Source of the DNA: Nocardia inohanensis NBRC 100128
GTDB lineage: Bacteria > Actinomycetota > Actinomycetes > Mycobacteriales > Mycobacteriaceae
NCBI RefSeq assembly: GCF_001612945.1
Contig: NZ_BDBK01000012.1
Coordinates: 124,001-188,000, forward strand
Direction: 5' to 3'
DNA length: 64,000 bases
The position numbers and the translations under genes are program-made. Numbering within the stretch: the stretch's first letter is position 1; each line of letters begins with the position of its first letter. Positions 53,792 through 62,864 of this stretch are shown in pieces. The notes beneath the pieces were generated by a model. It worked only from the letters and a program-made list of their open reading frames with translations, had not been told where the DNA came from and ran no database searches.

Positions 53792-55665
53792 CGCTGACCC
53801 GCTCGCCCGTCGTGAGGGCGGGCGAGCAGCCCACGTTCGCGCCGCGCATCCCGCGATGGCCCCGGACCGCCCGCGCCGGTGGGATCGTGCTCACCGCAGC
53901 GCTTTTCGCGGCCGGTGGCTGGCAGCGGCGCTGGATCGCCGACGACGGCTTGACCGTGCTGCGCACCGTGCGCAATCTGCTGGCCGGCAACGGGCCGGTA
54001 TTCAACGCCGGTGAACGCGTCGAGGTCAACACCAGCACGGCATGGACCTACCTCATCTGGTTCTTCGGCTGGCTGACCCAGGCACGGTTGGAGTACGTGG
54101 CGCTCTTCCTCGCACTCACACTGTCGGTGGCGGCCATCCTTTTCGCGATGCTCGGTTCCGCCCGGCTGTGGGGCGGCCGCGGGCTTCAACTCCTGTTGCC
54201 CGCAGGCGCTCTCGTCTACATCGCGATTCCCGCGGCCCGCGACTACGCCACCTCGGGACTGGAGTCCAGCCTGGTCATCTGCTGGCTCGCGGTCCTGTGG
54301 TGGTGGCTGATCCGCTGGAGCCAGACCGGAACAGTGCGCGCGGCAAGCCTTTTCGGCCTCACCTGCTGGGCCGGGCTCGCACCCTTGATCCGGCCGGAGA
54401 TGACGCTGCTCGGCACACCGGCCCTGCTCATGCTCTGGTGCGCGCCGCTCCCCCGAACTCGGCTGCGGCCGTGGGCGTTCCATGCGCTGCTCGGCACCGC
54501 CGGCGGCCTGCTCCCGGTCGGCTATCAGATCTGGCGGATGGGCTATTACGGTCTGCCGTACCCGAATACGGCCGTCGCCAAGGACGCGAGCGCAGCCAAA
54601 TGGGGGCAGGGCTGCGACTACCTGTGGAATCTGATCGGGCCGTACTGGTTGTGGGTGCCGCTGCTCGCGCTGGCCGTAGCCGCGCTCGCCACCGCACGCG
54701 GCCGCATCGAGCTATCGATGGCCGCTCGGCCCAGTACCGGTGCGAAACCCGCTGTGCGCGTGCGCCGATGGCTGCGCACCCCCTCGGCGGTCGTCGCCCT
54801 CATGATCGCCGGCGGCCTGCTGCTGACCGTTTACGAGGTCCGGGTCGGCGGCGATTTCATGCACGCCCGCATGCTCCTCCCCCAACTGTTCTGCCTGCTG
54901 CTCCCGGTCATGGTCTTCCCGCTGCCCCGCCGCGCCGACTCGATCCTGCTCACCGTGTCGGTGGCCCTCGCCGCCACCGCCGGCTGGATCCTGTTCGCGG
55001 CCGGCACCACCGCCATCGACACTCCCAACGGCATCACCGCCACGGGCATCGCGGACGAACGTCGCTACTACGTCCTGACCACCGGCCACGCCCATCCCAT
55101 CCTCGCCGAGGACTACCTGGACTACCCGCGCATGCGCGGCATGCTGCGCGTGCTGGCCGCCAACCCCGACGGCGGCCTGCTCATCAACTCCCCCTCCTAC
55201 ACCAACTGGCACCTGATCCCGCCCCCGCGACCCACCGCCACCCACACCGTCTACTACATGAACCTGGGCATGATCAGCATGAATATGCCACTGCGCGTTC
55301 GCGTCCTGGACCCCATGGGCCTGGCCTATCCTCTTGCCGCCCACACCTTCCGCTTCCCCGGCGCCCGCATCGGCCACGACAAGAACCTCGATGCCGACTG
55401 GGCCGTGGTCGATGCCGCGGTCACGGACAAGAACCCCGCGATGCCCCGCTTCATCGACGAAGGCTGGGTCAGCCGGATCCACACGGCCATCAGCTGTCCC
55501 CGCACCCGGGACCTCCTCGAGGCCACCCGTTCCCCGCTCACGCCCGCCCGCTTCGCCCGCAACCTCCGGATGTCCCTCATCTACGCCCGGTACCGCATAG
55601 ACCGGGTCCCCGAGAACGAAATCCAGCGCTGCGGTTTACCCGACCCGCCGGTCACGCCCCGCTGA
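53788..55665 (+). CDS. aftB: AftB-type arabinofuranosyltransferase
   Basis: The 625-residue membrane glycosyltransferase closely follows mycobacterial AftB in QRRWIADDGLTVLRTVRNLLAGNGPVFNAGERVEVNTSTAWTY (with the catalytic-type DD), the PARDYATSGLES segment, RMGYYGLPYPNTAVAKDA, GGDFMHARMLLP, and the C-terminal soluble part (GHAHPILAEDYLDYPRMRGML, RIGHDKNLDADW, YRIDRVP). It should add the terminal beta-1,2-arabinofuranose to arabinogalactan and lipoarabinomannan from decaprenylphosphoryl-arabinose. GTG 53788 overlaps a leader ORF. The usual galactan/mycolate genes are not adjacent, so this may be a second copy. Confidence 0.92.
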   Translation: MTLTRSPVVRAGEQPTFAPRIPRWPRTARAGGIVLTAALFAAGGWQRRWIADDGLTVLRTVRNLLAGNGPVFNAGERVEVNTSTAWTYLIWFFGWLTQARLEYVALFLALTLSVAAILFAMLGSARLWGGRGLQLLLPAGALVYIAIPAARDYATSGLESSLVICWLAVLWWWLIRWSQTGTVRAASLFGLTCWAGLAPLIRPEMTLLGTPALLMLWCAPLPRTRLRPWAFHALLGTAGGLLPVGYQIWRMGYYGLPYPNTAVAKDASAAKWGQGCDYLWNLIGPYWLWVPLLALAVAALATARGRIELSMAARPSTGAKPAVRVRRWLRTPSAVVALMIAGGLLLTVYEVRVGGDFMHARMLLPQLFCLLLPVMVFPLPRRADSILLTVSVALAATAGWILFAAGTTAIDTPNGITATGIADERRYYVLTTGHAHPILAEDYLDYPRMRGMLRVLAANPDGGLLINSPSYTNWHLIPPPRPTATHTVYYMNLGMISMNMPLRVRVLDPMGLAYPLAAHTFRFPGARIGHDKNLDADWAVVDAAVTDKNPAMPRFIDEGWVSRIHTAISCPRTRDLLEATRSPLTPARFARNLRMSLIYARYRIDRVPENEIQRCGLPDPPVTPR

Positions 55666-55717
55666 GAGCAAGCGTGATCCGGTGGTCGTTCCCAGCCTCG
55701 GCCGCTACTCTGCGGCG

Positions 55718-56497
55718 GTGAACACCGCAGAGTTCGTCGAACGTGGCAGTTCGATCTGGGAGAGGTTGTCCGGGACGCAGACACCGCCGCCGTGGCAGTT
55801 GGTGGTGGGGACGGGTTTGGTCGCGCTGGTACTGGTGGCGTTCCGCCCTACCTGGCGGCTACTGCGCAATATCGTGACCATCGCGCACGAGGGTGGGCAC
55901 GCGTTCACCGCGTTGCTGACCGGGCGCCGGTTGAACAGTATCCGGCTGCACTCCGATACCAGCGGACTGACGGTGTCGAGCGGGAAACCGTACGGGCCGG
56001 GCATGATTCTGACGACCGCCGCCGGATATCCCGCGCCCGCGCTGGTGGGGCTGGGGTACGCGGCGCTGCTGGGGGCGCATCGGATCACGTTGATGCTGTG
56101 GCTGACCATCGCCCTGCTGCTGATCATCCTGCTCAAGGTGCGCAATGTGTACGGCCTGCTGTCGGTGCTGATCACGGGCGGGATCGTGTTCGCGGTGTCG
56201 TGGTTCGGGACCGATACCGCACAGGCCGCGCTGGCGTATCTGGCAGCCTGGTTCCTGCTGCTGGCGGCGGCGCGGCCGGTGGTGGAGTTGCAGCGCAATC
56301 GCGCGCACGAACCCAACTCCGATGCAGATCAGCTGGCCCGGCTCACCCGCATTCCCGGCATCCTGTGGGTGCTGGTGTTCGGCGCGATTGCGGTGGGGTC
56401 GCTGATCCTGGGCGGTCGCCTGCTGCTGGCCGATGTGCGGGACCTGCCCTGGAACGAGAATGGTATCGCTGCAAGCGTTCTGGAGAACGGCGGCTAA
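55718..56497 (+). CDS. M50-type membrane metallopeptidase
   Basis: The 259-residue protein has an N-terminal hydrophobic region, the zinc motif HEGGH (in IVTIAHEGGHAFTALLTGR), several membrane segments (LLLIILLKVRNVYG, AALAYLAAWFLLLAAA) and a short cytoplasmic tail. This fits the M50B group, widespread in actinobacteria. GTG 55718 is used; GTG 55682 in frame is possible. Substrate unknown; these enzymes cleave membrane proteins within the bilayer. Confidence 0.85.
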   Translation: MNTAEFVERGSSIWERLSGTQTPPPWQLVVGTGLVALVLVAFRPTWRLLRNIVTIAHEGGHAFTALLTGRRLNSIRLHSDTSGLTVSSGKPYGPGMILTTAAGYPAPALVGLGYAALLGAHRITLMLWLTIALLLIILLKVRNVYGLLSVLITGGIVFAVSWFGTDTAQAALAYLAAWFLLLAAARPVVELQRNRAHEPNSDADQLARLTRIPGILWVLVFGAIAVGSLILGGRLLLADVRDLPWNENGIAASVLENGG

Positions 56498-56611
56498 CAT
56501 CTGGACTGCACCGTCCGGGTGATCGGGTACACGGGATCGGCCGGAGCTATGGCGGGCCCGCCCCACCAGACAGTCGGCCGGGTTCGATTCGTTGTCGCAG
56601 GAGGGTTTCGA

Positions 56612-57421
56612 ATGGACAGACCGGCGTGGGCCCCGGAGGGCGTGGACATGACTCAGGCGAGTCCGGCGCGCATGTACGACGCGCTGCTGGGTGGCTCGCA
56701 TAATTTCGAGGTCGATCGCCAGGCCGCCGAGCGGGCCAAGCAGCTGGTCCCGGACCTGCCCCGGCTGGCCTTGAGCAATCGCGCGTTCCTGCGCCGGGCG
56801 GTGCGGTACCTGGTGGATTCGGGGGTACGGCAGTTCCTGGACATCGGTTCCGGGATCCCGACCGCGGGCAATGTGCACGAGATCGCGCAGCAGCTGGATC
56901 CGGCCTGCCGGGTGCTCTACGCCGATATCGATCCGGTGGCGGTGGCGCACGCCCGCACCATCCTGAGCGGCAACGACGGCGCCGACGCCTTCGAAGCCGA
57001 TCTGCGCAAACCCGCCGACCTGCTCGACCGGGCCAAGGCCACCGGCCTGATCGACCTCGACCAACCGGTCGCGGTGCTGCTGGTCGCGGTGCTGCACCTG
57101 GTCGCCGACGAGGAGGGCCCGGGCGAGCTGGTCACCGCCCTGCACGCCGCCGTCCCGGCCGGCAGCTACGTCGCCATCTCCCATCTGACCTCCGCCACCC
57201 GCCCCGAGGACGCCGCCAAACTCGGCAACAATGCCGCCCAGCAGAACAAGATCGGCATTCACTTCCGCTCCCGCGCGGACATCACCGCCTTCTTCGACGC
57301 CTGGACCGTGGTCGAACCCGGTGTGGTGGAATTGCCGCTGTGGCACCCCGAATCCGATCGTGACCAGCACGAAACGCCGGGCCGCTCGCTCGGTTTGGCG
57401 GGTGTGGGCCGGAAAGACTGA
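56612..57421 (+). CDS. SAM-dependent methyltransferase, DUF574 type
   Basis: The 269-residue protein has SPARMYDALLGGSHNFEVDRQAAE, typical of the DUF574 methyltransferases of actinobacteria, the SAM motif FLDIGSGIPTAGNVHE, and ADIDPVAVAHA. The family is expanded in these organisms, with few characterised members. GGAGGG lies 6 nt before ATG 56612. It is followed closely by the second diguanylate cyclase gene. Confidence 0.9.
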   Translation: MDRPAWAPEGVDMTQASPARMYDALLGGSHNFEVDRQAAERAKQLVPDLPRLALSNRAFLRRAVRYLVDSGVRQFLDIGSGIPTAGNVHEIAQQLDPACRVLYADIDPVAVAHARTILSGNDGADAFEADLRKPADLLDRAKATGLIDLDQPVAVLLVAVLHLVADEEGPGELVTALHAAVPAGSYVAISHLTSATRPEDAAKLGNNAAQQNKIGIHFRSRADITAFFDAWTVVEPGVVELPLWHPESDRDQHETPGRSLGLAGVGRKD

Positions 57422-57458
57422 GCAGCCGAATCGAGTTCGCGACGAGGGGGTGAGACCG

Positions 57459-58730
57459 GTGGGAGCATACGAGCTGGCGGTGCGCTGGGCCGACATGCTG
57501 GACGGCTCGGTCGCGCCCACCTTGACCAGGAATCAGGTCGAGGACCTGCTCACCGGAATCACCCCGCGACTGCTCGACGCGGTGCTCGGCACCGGCGATA
57601 TGGCCGCGGCGCGCGAGGCCGCGGCCGCGCTGGTCGCCGCGAACTATCGCGATCCCCTGGCCGTGCACCGCTCGGTGCTGGTGCTGTGCAAGGACCTGGT
57701 CACCGCGGCCTGCCCGGACCCCGGCTGCGACGAGTACTGGCCGGTGCGCGAGCGCGCCATCGACCTGGCCGCCGAATTCGCGGCCGAGTTCAGCGCGGGC
57801 CTGCGCAGCGCGGCCCTGGCCGAGCACGAGACCACCCTCTCGGCCGCGCTGACCGCCGCCCGCGAGGCCGAAGCGCGAAGACAGTTGTCGGAGGCCCGCT
57901 TTCAGGCGATCTTCGAGGGCGCGTCGGTCGGTATCGGCACCATCGATGTCACCACCGGACTGGTGGTGGATGTCAATCAGGCCATGGCCGATGTGCTCGG
58001 CGTCCCCGCCGCCGATATGCCGGGCCGTTCGGTCGCCGACATCCTGGGCCCGGAGAACCTCACCGAGGCTTTCGAGCAATTCCAGCGCCTGCTCTCCGGC
58101 ACCGTCGATCGTTTCCGGCTGGAGACCGCGCACGCTCGCCCCGACGGCACCGAAACCATTGTGGACCTGTCCATGACCGTGGTCCGCGACAGCATCGGCG
58201 CCCCGCGTTTTCTCATCGGCGTCACCGTCGACATCACCGAACGCAAGCAGCTCTCCGATCAGCTCTGGCACGACGCCCATCACGATTCCCTGACCGGCCT
58301 GCCGAATCGCCTGCTGTTCTTCGACCGCCTGCATGCCGCCGACGGCCAGGTCGGCGTCTGCTATCTGGATCTGGACGGCTTCAAGGAGATCAACGATCAG
58401 CGCGGCCACACCGCGGGCGATCAGGTGCTCCGCGATGTGGCCGCCCGGCTGCGCGCCGCCCTGCCGGAGAAGGCGGTGGTGGCGCGCCTGGGCGGCGACG
58501 AGTTCATCGTCCTGGTCGAGAACTGCTCCGGCCGAGGCGAATTGGACGATGTGGCGGAGAGCCTGCTGGGCGCGCTGGAGCGCCCCTTCGATGTGGCCGG
58601 GCTGGAGGTGCGGGTCGGCGCGAGCATCGGCACCGCACTGGTCGACACCGATGCCACCGCCATCGACGAGCTCATGCACGCCGTCGACACCGCCATGTAC
58701 CGCGACAAGGCGCTGCGGCACGGCCGCTAG
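57459..58730 (+). CDS. PAS-GGDEF diguanylate cyclase, second copy
   Basis: The 423-residue protein has an N-terminal helical domain (about 1-130), a PAS domain (FQAIFEGASVGIGTIDVTTGLVVDVNQAMADVLG), and a GGDEF domain with HDSLTGLPNR, DLDGFKEIND and an intact LGGDEF. It shares the layout of the protein at 46807. GTG 57459 follows GAGGGGG by 8 nt. Its stop overlaps the stop of the convergent steroid-reductase-like gene (CTAG). It is likely a c-di-GMP synthase responding through the PAS domain. Confidence 0.9.
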   Translation: MGAYELAVRWADMLDGSVAPTLTRNQVEDLLTGITPRLLDAVLGTGDMAAAREAAAALVAANYRDPLAVHRSVLVLCKDLVTAACPDPGCDEYWPVRERAIDLAAEFAAEFSAGLRSAALAEHETTLSAALTAAREAEARRQLSEARFQAIFEGASVGIGTIDVTTGLVVDVNQAMADVLGVPAADMPGRSVADILGPENLTEAFEQFQRLLSGTVDRFRLETAHARPDGTETIVDLSMTVVRDSIGAPRFLIGVTVDITERKQLSDQLWHDAHHDSLTGLPNRLLFFDRLHAADGQVGVCYLDLDGFKEINDQRGHTAGDQVLRDVAARLRAALPEKAVVARLGGDEFIVLVENCSGRGELDDVAESLLGALERPFDVAGLEVRVGASIGTALVDTDATAIDELMHAVDTAMYRDKALRHGR

Positions 58731-59518
58731 ATCACGAACGGCACCAAGGCTTTTCGCTCGGCCGGGTAGTCGGCGAACTTCTCCCGGTACCACTTGTGGG
58801 TGGCGAAGGCGCGCGGCACCAGGTTGCCGAAGGTGATCAGGAAGATGATCACGCCCGGCAGCGCCCAGGTGAGCAGCGCGAAGCCGGCCCAGGCCAGTAG
58901 CTCACCGAGATAAGTGGGGCTGGTGACGAATTTGTATCCGAGCCCGTAGGGGATCTTGTATTCCGTTGCGCCCGGGTTGTTCTTGTCGCGCAGGTTCCGC
59001 ACGATCGATTCGGAACTGGTCAGCAGCGCGAAACCGGCCAGGTACACCACGAGGCCGATGAGGAAACGCGGATCGGTCAGCCACTCGGTTCCATACTGTC
59101 CGAAGTAGTCATGACTGAAGAGCGCACCATTCAGATATCCGTGCAGCGAGGTGACGAGCATCCCCAAGCCGAGGACGGATACATTGAAACTGCTTCGTTT
59201 TCCGGGCACTTGGCGAATGGAGAGGGGGAAGAACCATCCGCGATTGGCGTAGTGCAGAATCCAGATGGCCGCCAGCACCAGCGATGTCGGCTCGAACCGG
59301 TGGGGCCCGGTCAGGTACGCGACCGCGAACACCACGGTGGCCGGAATCTCCATGAGCCACCAGCCGAGTTTCGGATTCAGGTTGAAGCCGAGTTTGGCGG
59401 TGGCGAAGCGGCCGTACGGGCTCTGCGCGAACAAGCCGCCCACGAGCACGAACGCGGTGAACGCGATCGCGATCGTCAACACGGTGTCGTAGACGGTGTT
59501 ACCGGTGTACCAGTGCAT
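58727..59518 (-). CDS. steroid 5-alpha-reductase-like (SRD5A family) membrane oxidoreductase
   Basis: The 263-residue integral membrane protein resembles human SRD5A1 over most of its length: DPRFLIG, the E-S-IVRNLRDK...YKIPYGLGYKFVTSPTYLGELLAWAGFALLTW block that binds NADPH, and the ending HKWYREKFADYPAERKALVPF. It should reduce the 4-ene double bond of a 3-ketosteroid or a related enone. GGAC precedes ATG 59518. The promoter carries a perfect KstR-type palindrome, linking it to sterol catabolism. Confidence 0.85.
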   Translation of the reverse strand: MHWYTGNTVYDTVLTIAIAFTAFVLVGGLFAQSPYGRFATAKLGFNLNPKLGWWLMEIPATVVFAVAYLTGPHRFEPTSLVLAAIWILHYANRGWFFPLSIRQVPGKRSSFNVSVLGLGMLVTSLHGYLNGALFSHDYFGQYGTEWLTDPRFLIGLVVYLAGFALLTSSESIVRNLRDKNNPGATEYKIPYGLGYKFVTSPTYLGELLAWAGFALLTWALPGVIIFLITFGNLVPRAFATHKWYREKFADYPAERKALVPFVI

Positions 59519-59541
59519 TCGTGGTCCTTCGTCGTAAAAAC

Positions 59542-59555
59542 TAGAACCGGTTCTA
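59542..59555. promoter_or_regulatory. KstR-type operator
   Basis: TAGAACCGGTTCTA is a perfect 14-bp palindrome that fits the KstR consensus TnnAACnnGTTnnA. It lies 24-37 bp upstream of the SRD5A-like start. The kstR gene itself is not in the window. Confidence 0.8.
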
Positions 59556-59642
59556 CCATGGCGGCGGCCTCGTCCGATACCCGTGGCCGGGCATGGGACA
59601 GAACCGACGGGTAGGTTGGCTAGAACCCGGAGGGAGGCGTTA

Positions 59643-60647
59643 GTGGGTGCAGAGGGTTGGGAACTGCTGCTGAAGTCGATGCCGGATTTCCTGGAGGAGG
59701 ACGTCGAGACCGGTGAACCCGGACTGGAATGGAATCCGCGATTCATCCAGGTGCGCGACGAACACAGCGGGCGGCACGTGCATTTCGCGCAGCAGGGCAA
59801 TGACATCGACGTCATCATCGCGGTGCCCGACGACGCCGCGGACGCCGAGCAACTGCTGGCGATTTTGCAGGCCGAGCCGGAAGGGGTGTGGGATCCGGTG
59901 CCGCTGCCGGTGGAATCCGATTCCAGCGCACCGGATCCGCAGTGGCGGGCGGTGCAGCGGGTGCGCCTGCAACCGAGGCTGGCACGCGAATGGGGCACCG
60001 GCTGGCGGCGCGGCGCACCGCTGGAACAGCGCCGCCGCATCGCCGATTCGGTGGTGACGGTGCTGCGCGAGGGTATGCGCCTGCACGCCGACACCCTGCG
60101 CCTGTGCGCCTGGAATCTGGACGCGCCCGAACCCGGCGGCCACGGGCTGGTCTCCGACCGTCCCAGCGAACGCGACGCGCCCGTATCCTGCACGGACTGG
60201 GCCGATTTCGAGGCGCGGCTGAGCTGGGCGCTGACCACGCTGCCCTGGGACGGCGTGATCAACCTGAGCACCCCGCATCCCGGGCCGGACCCGTGCTTCA
60301 TTCAATTCCTGCACGGGCGGCAATTGTTCAACGAGGCCAGCGGCTGGGATGTGGCGGGGCTGGGCGCGGGCGAATTCGACCGGCGCATGCGGGATCTCGG
60401 CTGGAGCTTCGCCCCGCACAGCGTGCCGGGCGGCGCGGCGCTGATCTGGGAGGGGCCACTGGCCCAGGCGGGCTACAACCCGCAATTGCGCGGCGCGCCC
60501 CGGCGCACGGTGACCACCTTCCGGGAGGTGTTCTCGGTCGGGCATCCGCAGGATCTGGTGTTCCGGGCCTTCCGCAACGGCCGCCGCCGCGATCCGGAGC
60601 TGCGGTATCTGGATGTGGAGCTGGGCATCCCGCGCGATGTGCGGTGA
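59643..60647 (+). CDS. hypothetical protein, possibly TY-Chap type
   Basis: The 334-residue soluble protein seems to have two alpha/beta modules: an N-terminal one (GWELLLKSMPDFL...VIIAVPDDAADAEQLLAIL) and a C-terminal one (WDVAGLGAGEFDRRMRDLGWSFAPHS...). This resembles the YbjN/TY-Chap peptide-binding group of actinobacteria, but I am not certain. GTG 59643 follows GGGAGG. It is divergent from the SRD5A-like gene with the KstR-type box between, and convergent with the P450 gene. Confidence 0.7.
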   Translation: MGAEGWELLLKSMPDFLEEDVETGEPGLEWNPRFIQVRDEHSGRHVHFAQQGNDIDVIIAVPDDAADAEQLLAILQAEPEGVWDPVPLPVESDSSAPDPQWRAVQRVRLQPRLAREWGTGWRRGAPLEQRRRIADSVVTVLREGMRLHADTLRLCAWNLDAPEPGGHGLVSDRPSERDAPVSCTDWADFEARLSWALTTLPWDGVINLSTPHPGPDPCFIQFLHGRQLFNEASGWDVAGLGAGEFDRRMRDLGWSFAPHSVPGGAALIWEGPLAQAGYNPQLRGAPRRTVTTFREVFSVGHPQDLVFRAFRNGRRRDPELRYLDVELGIPRDVR

Positions 60648-62114
60648 TCAGAGCCGTTCCAGCCGAATCGGCAGGCCGTCACCGGGTTTCGGCCCGGTGC
60701 CGACCGCCAGCGGTACCTCGTAGCCGTCGGGCACGCTCCAGCGGTAGGTGAGCAGCATGCGGTGCAGCACGGCCTTGACGGTCATGCCGCCGAAATACCG
60801 GCCGATGCATTTGTGCGCGCCGCCGCCGAACGGGGGCCAGGCGAAGCGGTGCGACTTGTCCTCGGCGCGGGACGCATCGAAGCGTTCCGGATCGAAAACG
60901 TCCGGGTCGTGCCAGTATTCGGCGGTGCGCATGAGGGTGTGCGGGCCGATCATGACGATGGTGCCGCGCGGTATGTAGTAGCCCTGGATCTCGGTGTCCG
61001 CGATGGACTTCCGCACCATCTGCGCCACGGGGGCGTGCAAGCGCAGGATCTCCCGGAAGGCCAGCTCCATACCGGGCAGCCGGTCCAGGTCGGCGTAGTC
61101 GAGCGTGGGTTTACCCAGCGCCTGCGATTCCGCCCGCAGCCGCTCCTGCCATTCCGGATGCCGGGCCAGCTCGTAGCCGAGCATGGAGATGGCGATGGTG
61201 CTGGTGTCGTGCGCCGCCATCATCACGAAGATCATGTGATCGACGATGTCCTTGTCGGCGAAGGATTCCCCGTCGTCGGTGACCGCGTGACACAACACGC
61301 TGAACAGATCGTCGCCGTTGCCCGCACGCTTGTTCGGCAGTTCCCGGCGGAAGTACTCCTCGAGCACCCGGCGGCCGCGCAGCCCCCGATGCCACACTCC
61401 CCCGGGCAGATTCGTGCGCACGATGGCCGCCCCGCCGTACACCGCGTCCTCGAAGGCGCGCGCGAGCCGGGTCCCCTCCGGACCGAGCTCCGCGCCCGCG
61501 AAGACCTCGGTGGCCTGCTGCAACAGCAGCTCCTTCACCCGGTCGTAGAGCAGGAACCCGGGGCCGGGCTGCCACGCGTCGATCCCGCGCACGATGCGCG
61601 GCGTGGTCAGCGCGAGATAGCCCATCAGCCGGGTGCGCGTGAAGGCTTGCTGGAGAATGCGCCGGTGGTAGGCGTGTTCCTCGAAGTCCCGCAACAGGAT
61701 TCCGCCCTTGAAGAACGGCCCGATGAGGAACTCCCACCCCTGCTGGGCGGAGAACACGTGCCGGCGATCCAGCAGCACGTCCTCGACCGCGGCCGGTCCC
61801 ATCACTCCGACGATGGGCCGGCCGAATCCGCCCATCCAATGCACCGGCCCGTAGCGCGCGAGTCGCCGGCGCGGGAATCCGATCGGGTCGGCCAGGCTGC
61901 CCAGGATATGGCCGATGCCCGGCGGACCGAAATCGCCCATGACCGGGCGCAATCCACTACCGGGCGGGGGCGCGGCCAGCGGCCGCGACGGGGATGGATA
62001 GCGCTCGAGCACACCGGCGGCACGGGTCTGGATGCCGCGGTTGAGCCGGGTGCGCAGATGCGGATCGCGCAGGGACGCCGGTAGCCGGAAATCCGAGGGC
62101 GCAAGGAGATTCAT
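60648..62114 (-). CDS. cytochrome P450, canonical
   Basis: The 488-residue P450 has the I-helix MMAAHDTSTI, the K-helix ExxR (REILRLHAP), PERF and the heme loop PPFGGGAHKCIGRYFGG. Unlike the pair at 42-44 kb all conserved residues are present. GGGAG lies 9 nt before ATG 62114. It is divergent from a TetR gene; a palindrome with TGTTTCC half-sites lies between them. It probably hydroxylates a lipophilic substrate, with the neighbouring FAD oxidoreductase as a possible pathway partner. Confidence 0.93.
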   Translation of the reverse strand: MNLLAPSDFRLPASLRDPHLRTRLNRGIQTRAAGVLERYPSPSRPLAAPPPGSGLRPVMGDFGPPGIGHILGSLADPIGFPRRRLARYGPVHWMGGFGRPIVGVMGPAAVEDVLLDRRHVFSAQQGWEFLIGPFFKGGILLRDFEEHAYHRRILQQAFTRTRLMGYLALTTPRIVRGIDAWQPGPGFLLYDRVKELLLQQATEVFAGAELGPEGTRLARAFEDAVYGGAAIVRTNLPGGVWHRGLRGRRVLEEYFRRELPNKRAGNGDDLFSVLCHAVTDDGESFADKDIVDHMIFVMMAAHDTSTIAISMLGYELARHPEWQERLRAESQALGKPTLDYADLDRLPGMELAFREILRLHAPVAQMVRKSIADTEIQGYYIPRGTIVMIGPHTLMRTAEYWHDPDVFDPERFDASRAEDKSHRFAWPPFGGGAHKCIGRYFGGMTVKAVLHRMLLTYRWSVPDGYEVPLAVGTGPKPGDGLPIRLERL

Positions 62115-62150
62115 CGTCGGTCTCCCTTCAGGACACCCATCCACGGTATC

Positions 62151-62166
62151 GGAAACAAATGTTTCC
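62151..62166. promoter_or_regulatory. operator-like palindrome between P450 and TetR genes
   Basis: GGAAACA-AA-TGTTTCC is a perfect 7-bp-arm dyad, and a third TGTTTCC half-site lies at 62176-62182. It is placed to control both divergent genes and is probably bound by the adjacent TetR protein. Confidence 0.7.
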
Positions 62167-62206
62167 GTAAACGGTTGTTTCCCGACTTCTGTGCGAAGCT
62201 GGAAAG

Positions 62207-62854
62207 GTGACGCGCGCATTTCAGGGGACCTATCGCGGCACCTCCACCGACGAACGCCGGGAGCAACGCCGCCGGCGGCTGCTGGACGCGGCCCTGGAGA
62301 TCGTCGGTACGCAGGGGCTGGCCGCGCTGACCGTGCGCGGGGTGTGCGAGCAGGCGCGGGTGGGGCCGCGGTTCTTCTACGAATCCTTCCCGGATCTGGA
62401 CACTTTGGCGGGCACGCTGCTCGACGAGGTGCAGGCGGCGGCGCTGGAGCAGGCGCGCACCACCATGGCGGCCACGCCCGGCGAGCCGGCGACCAAGATC
62501 CGCGCGGGGGTGGCGGCGCTGATCATCGCGGTCACCGACGATCCCCGCCGGGCCAATATCGCCTTCGCGCAGGCGTACGGCAGCGCCGAGCTGATGCGCC
62601 GCCGGTTCGAGGGCATGCGCAAGGTGGCGCAGGTGATCATCGAACAGACCCGGCTGCTGCTGCACATTCCCGAAGGCGACTACACCGCGATCACCGCACT
62701 GGCGCAGCTCATTACGGGCGGTGCCGCGGAGTTGATTCTGGTGTGGCTGGACGGCGGGCTGAAGGTGGAGCGGCCGGTGTTGATCGAGATCGTCGCCGAC
62801 TATGTGGTGGCGATGGTGGACCGGCTGCCCGGCATGGCGGAGAAGCTGGCCTGA
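62207..62854 (+). CDS. TetR family transcriptional regulator
   Basis: The 215-residue protein has a helix-turn-helix (about 18-65, LLDAALEIVGTQGLAALTVRGVCEQARVGPRFFYESF) and a helical C-terminal domain with AFAQAYGSAELMRRRFEGM. GTG 62207 is used. It likely represses the divergent P450 gene and itself through the TGTTTCC sites. Its ligand is probably the P450 substrate or product. Confidence 0.9.
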   Translation: MTRAFQGTYRGTSTDERREQRRRRLLDAALEIVGTQGLAALTVRGVCEQARVGPRFFYESFPDLDTLAGTLLDEVQAAALEQARTTMAATPGEPATKIRAGVAALIIAVTDDPRRANIAFAQAYGSAELMRRRFEGMRKVAQVIIEQTRLLLHIPEGDYTAITALAQLITGGAAELILVWLDGGLKVERPVLIEIVADYVVAMVDRLPGMAEKLA

Positions 62855-62864
62855 GCACTCCCAC

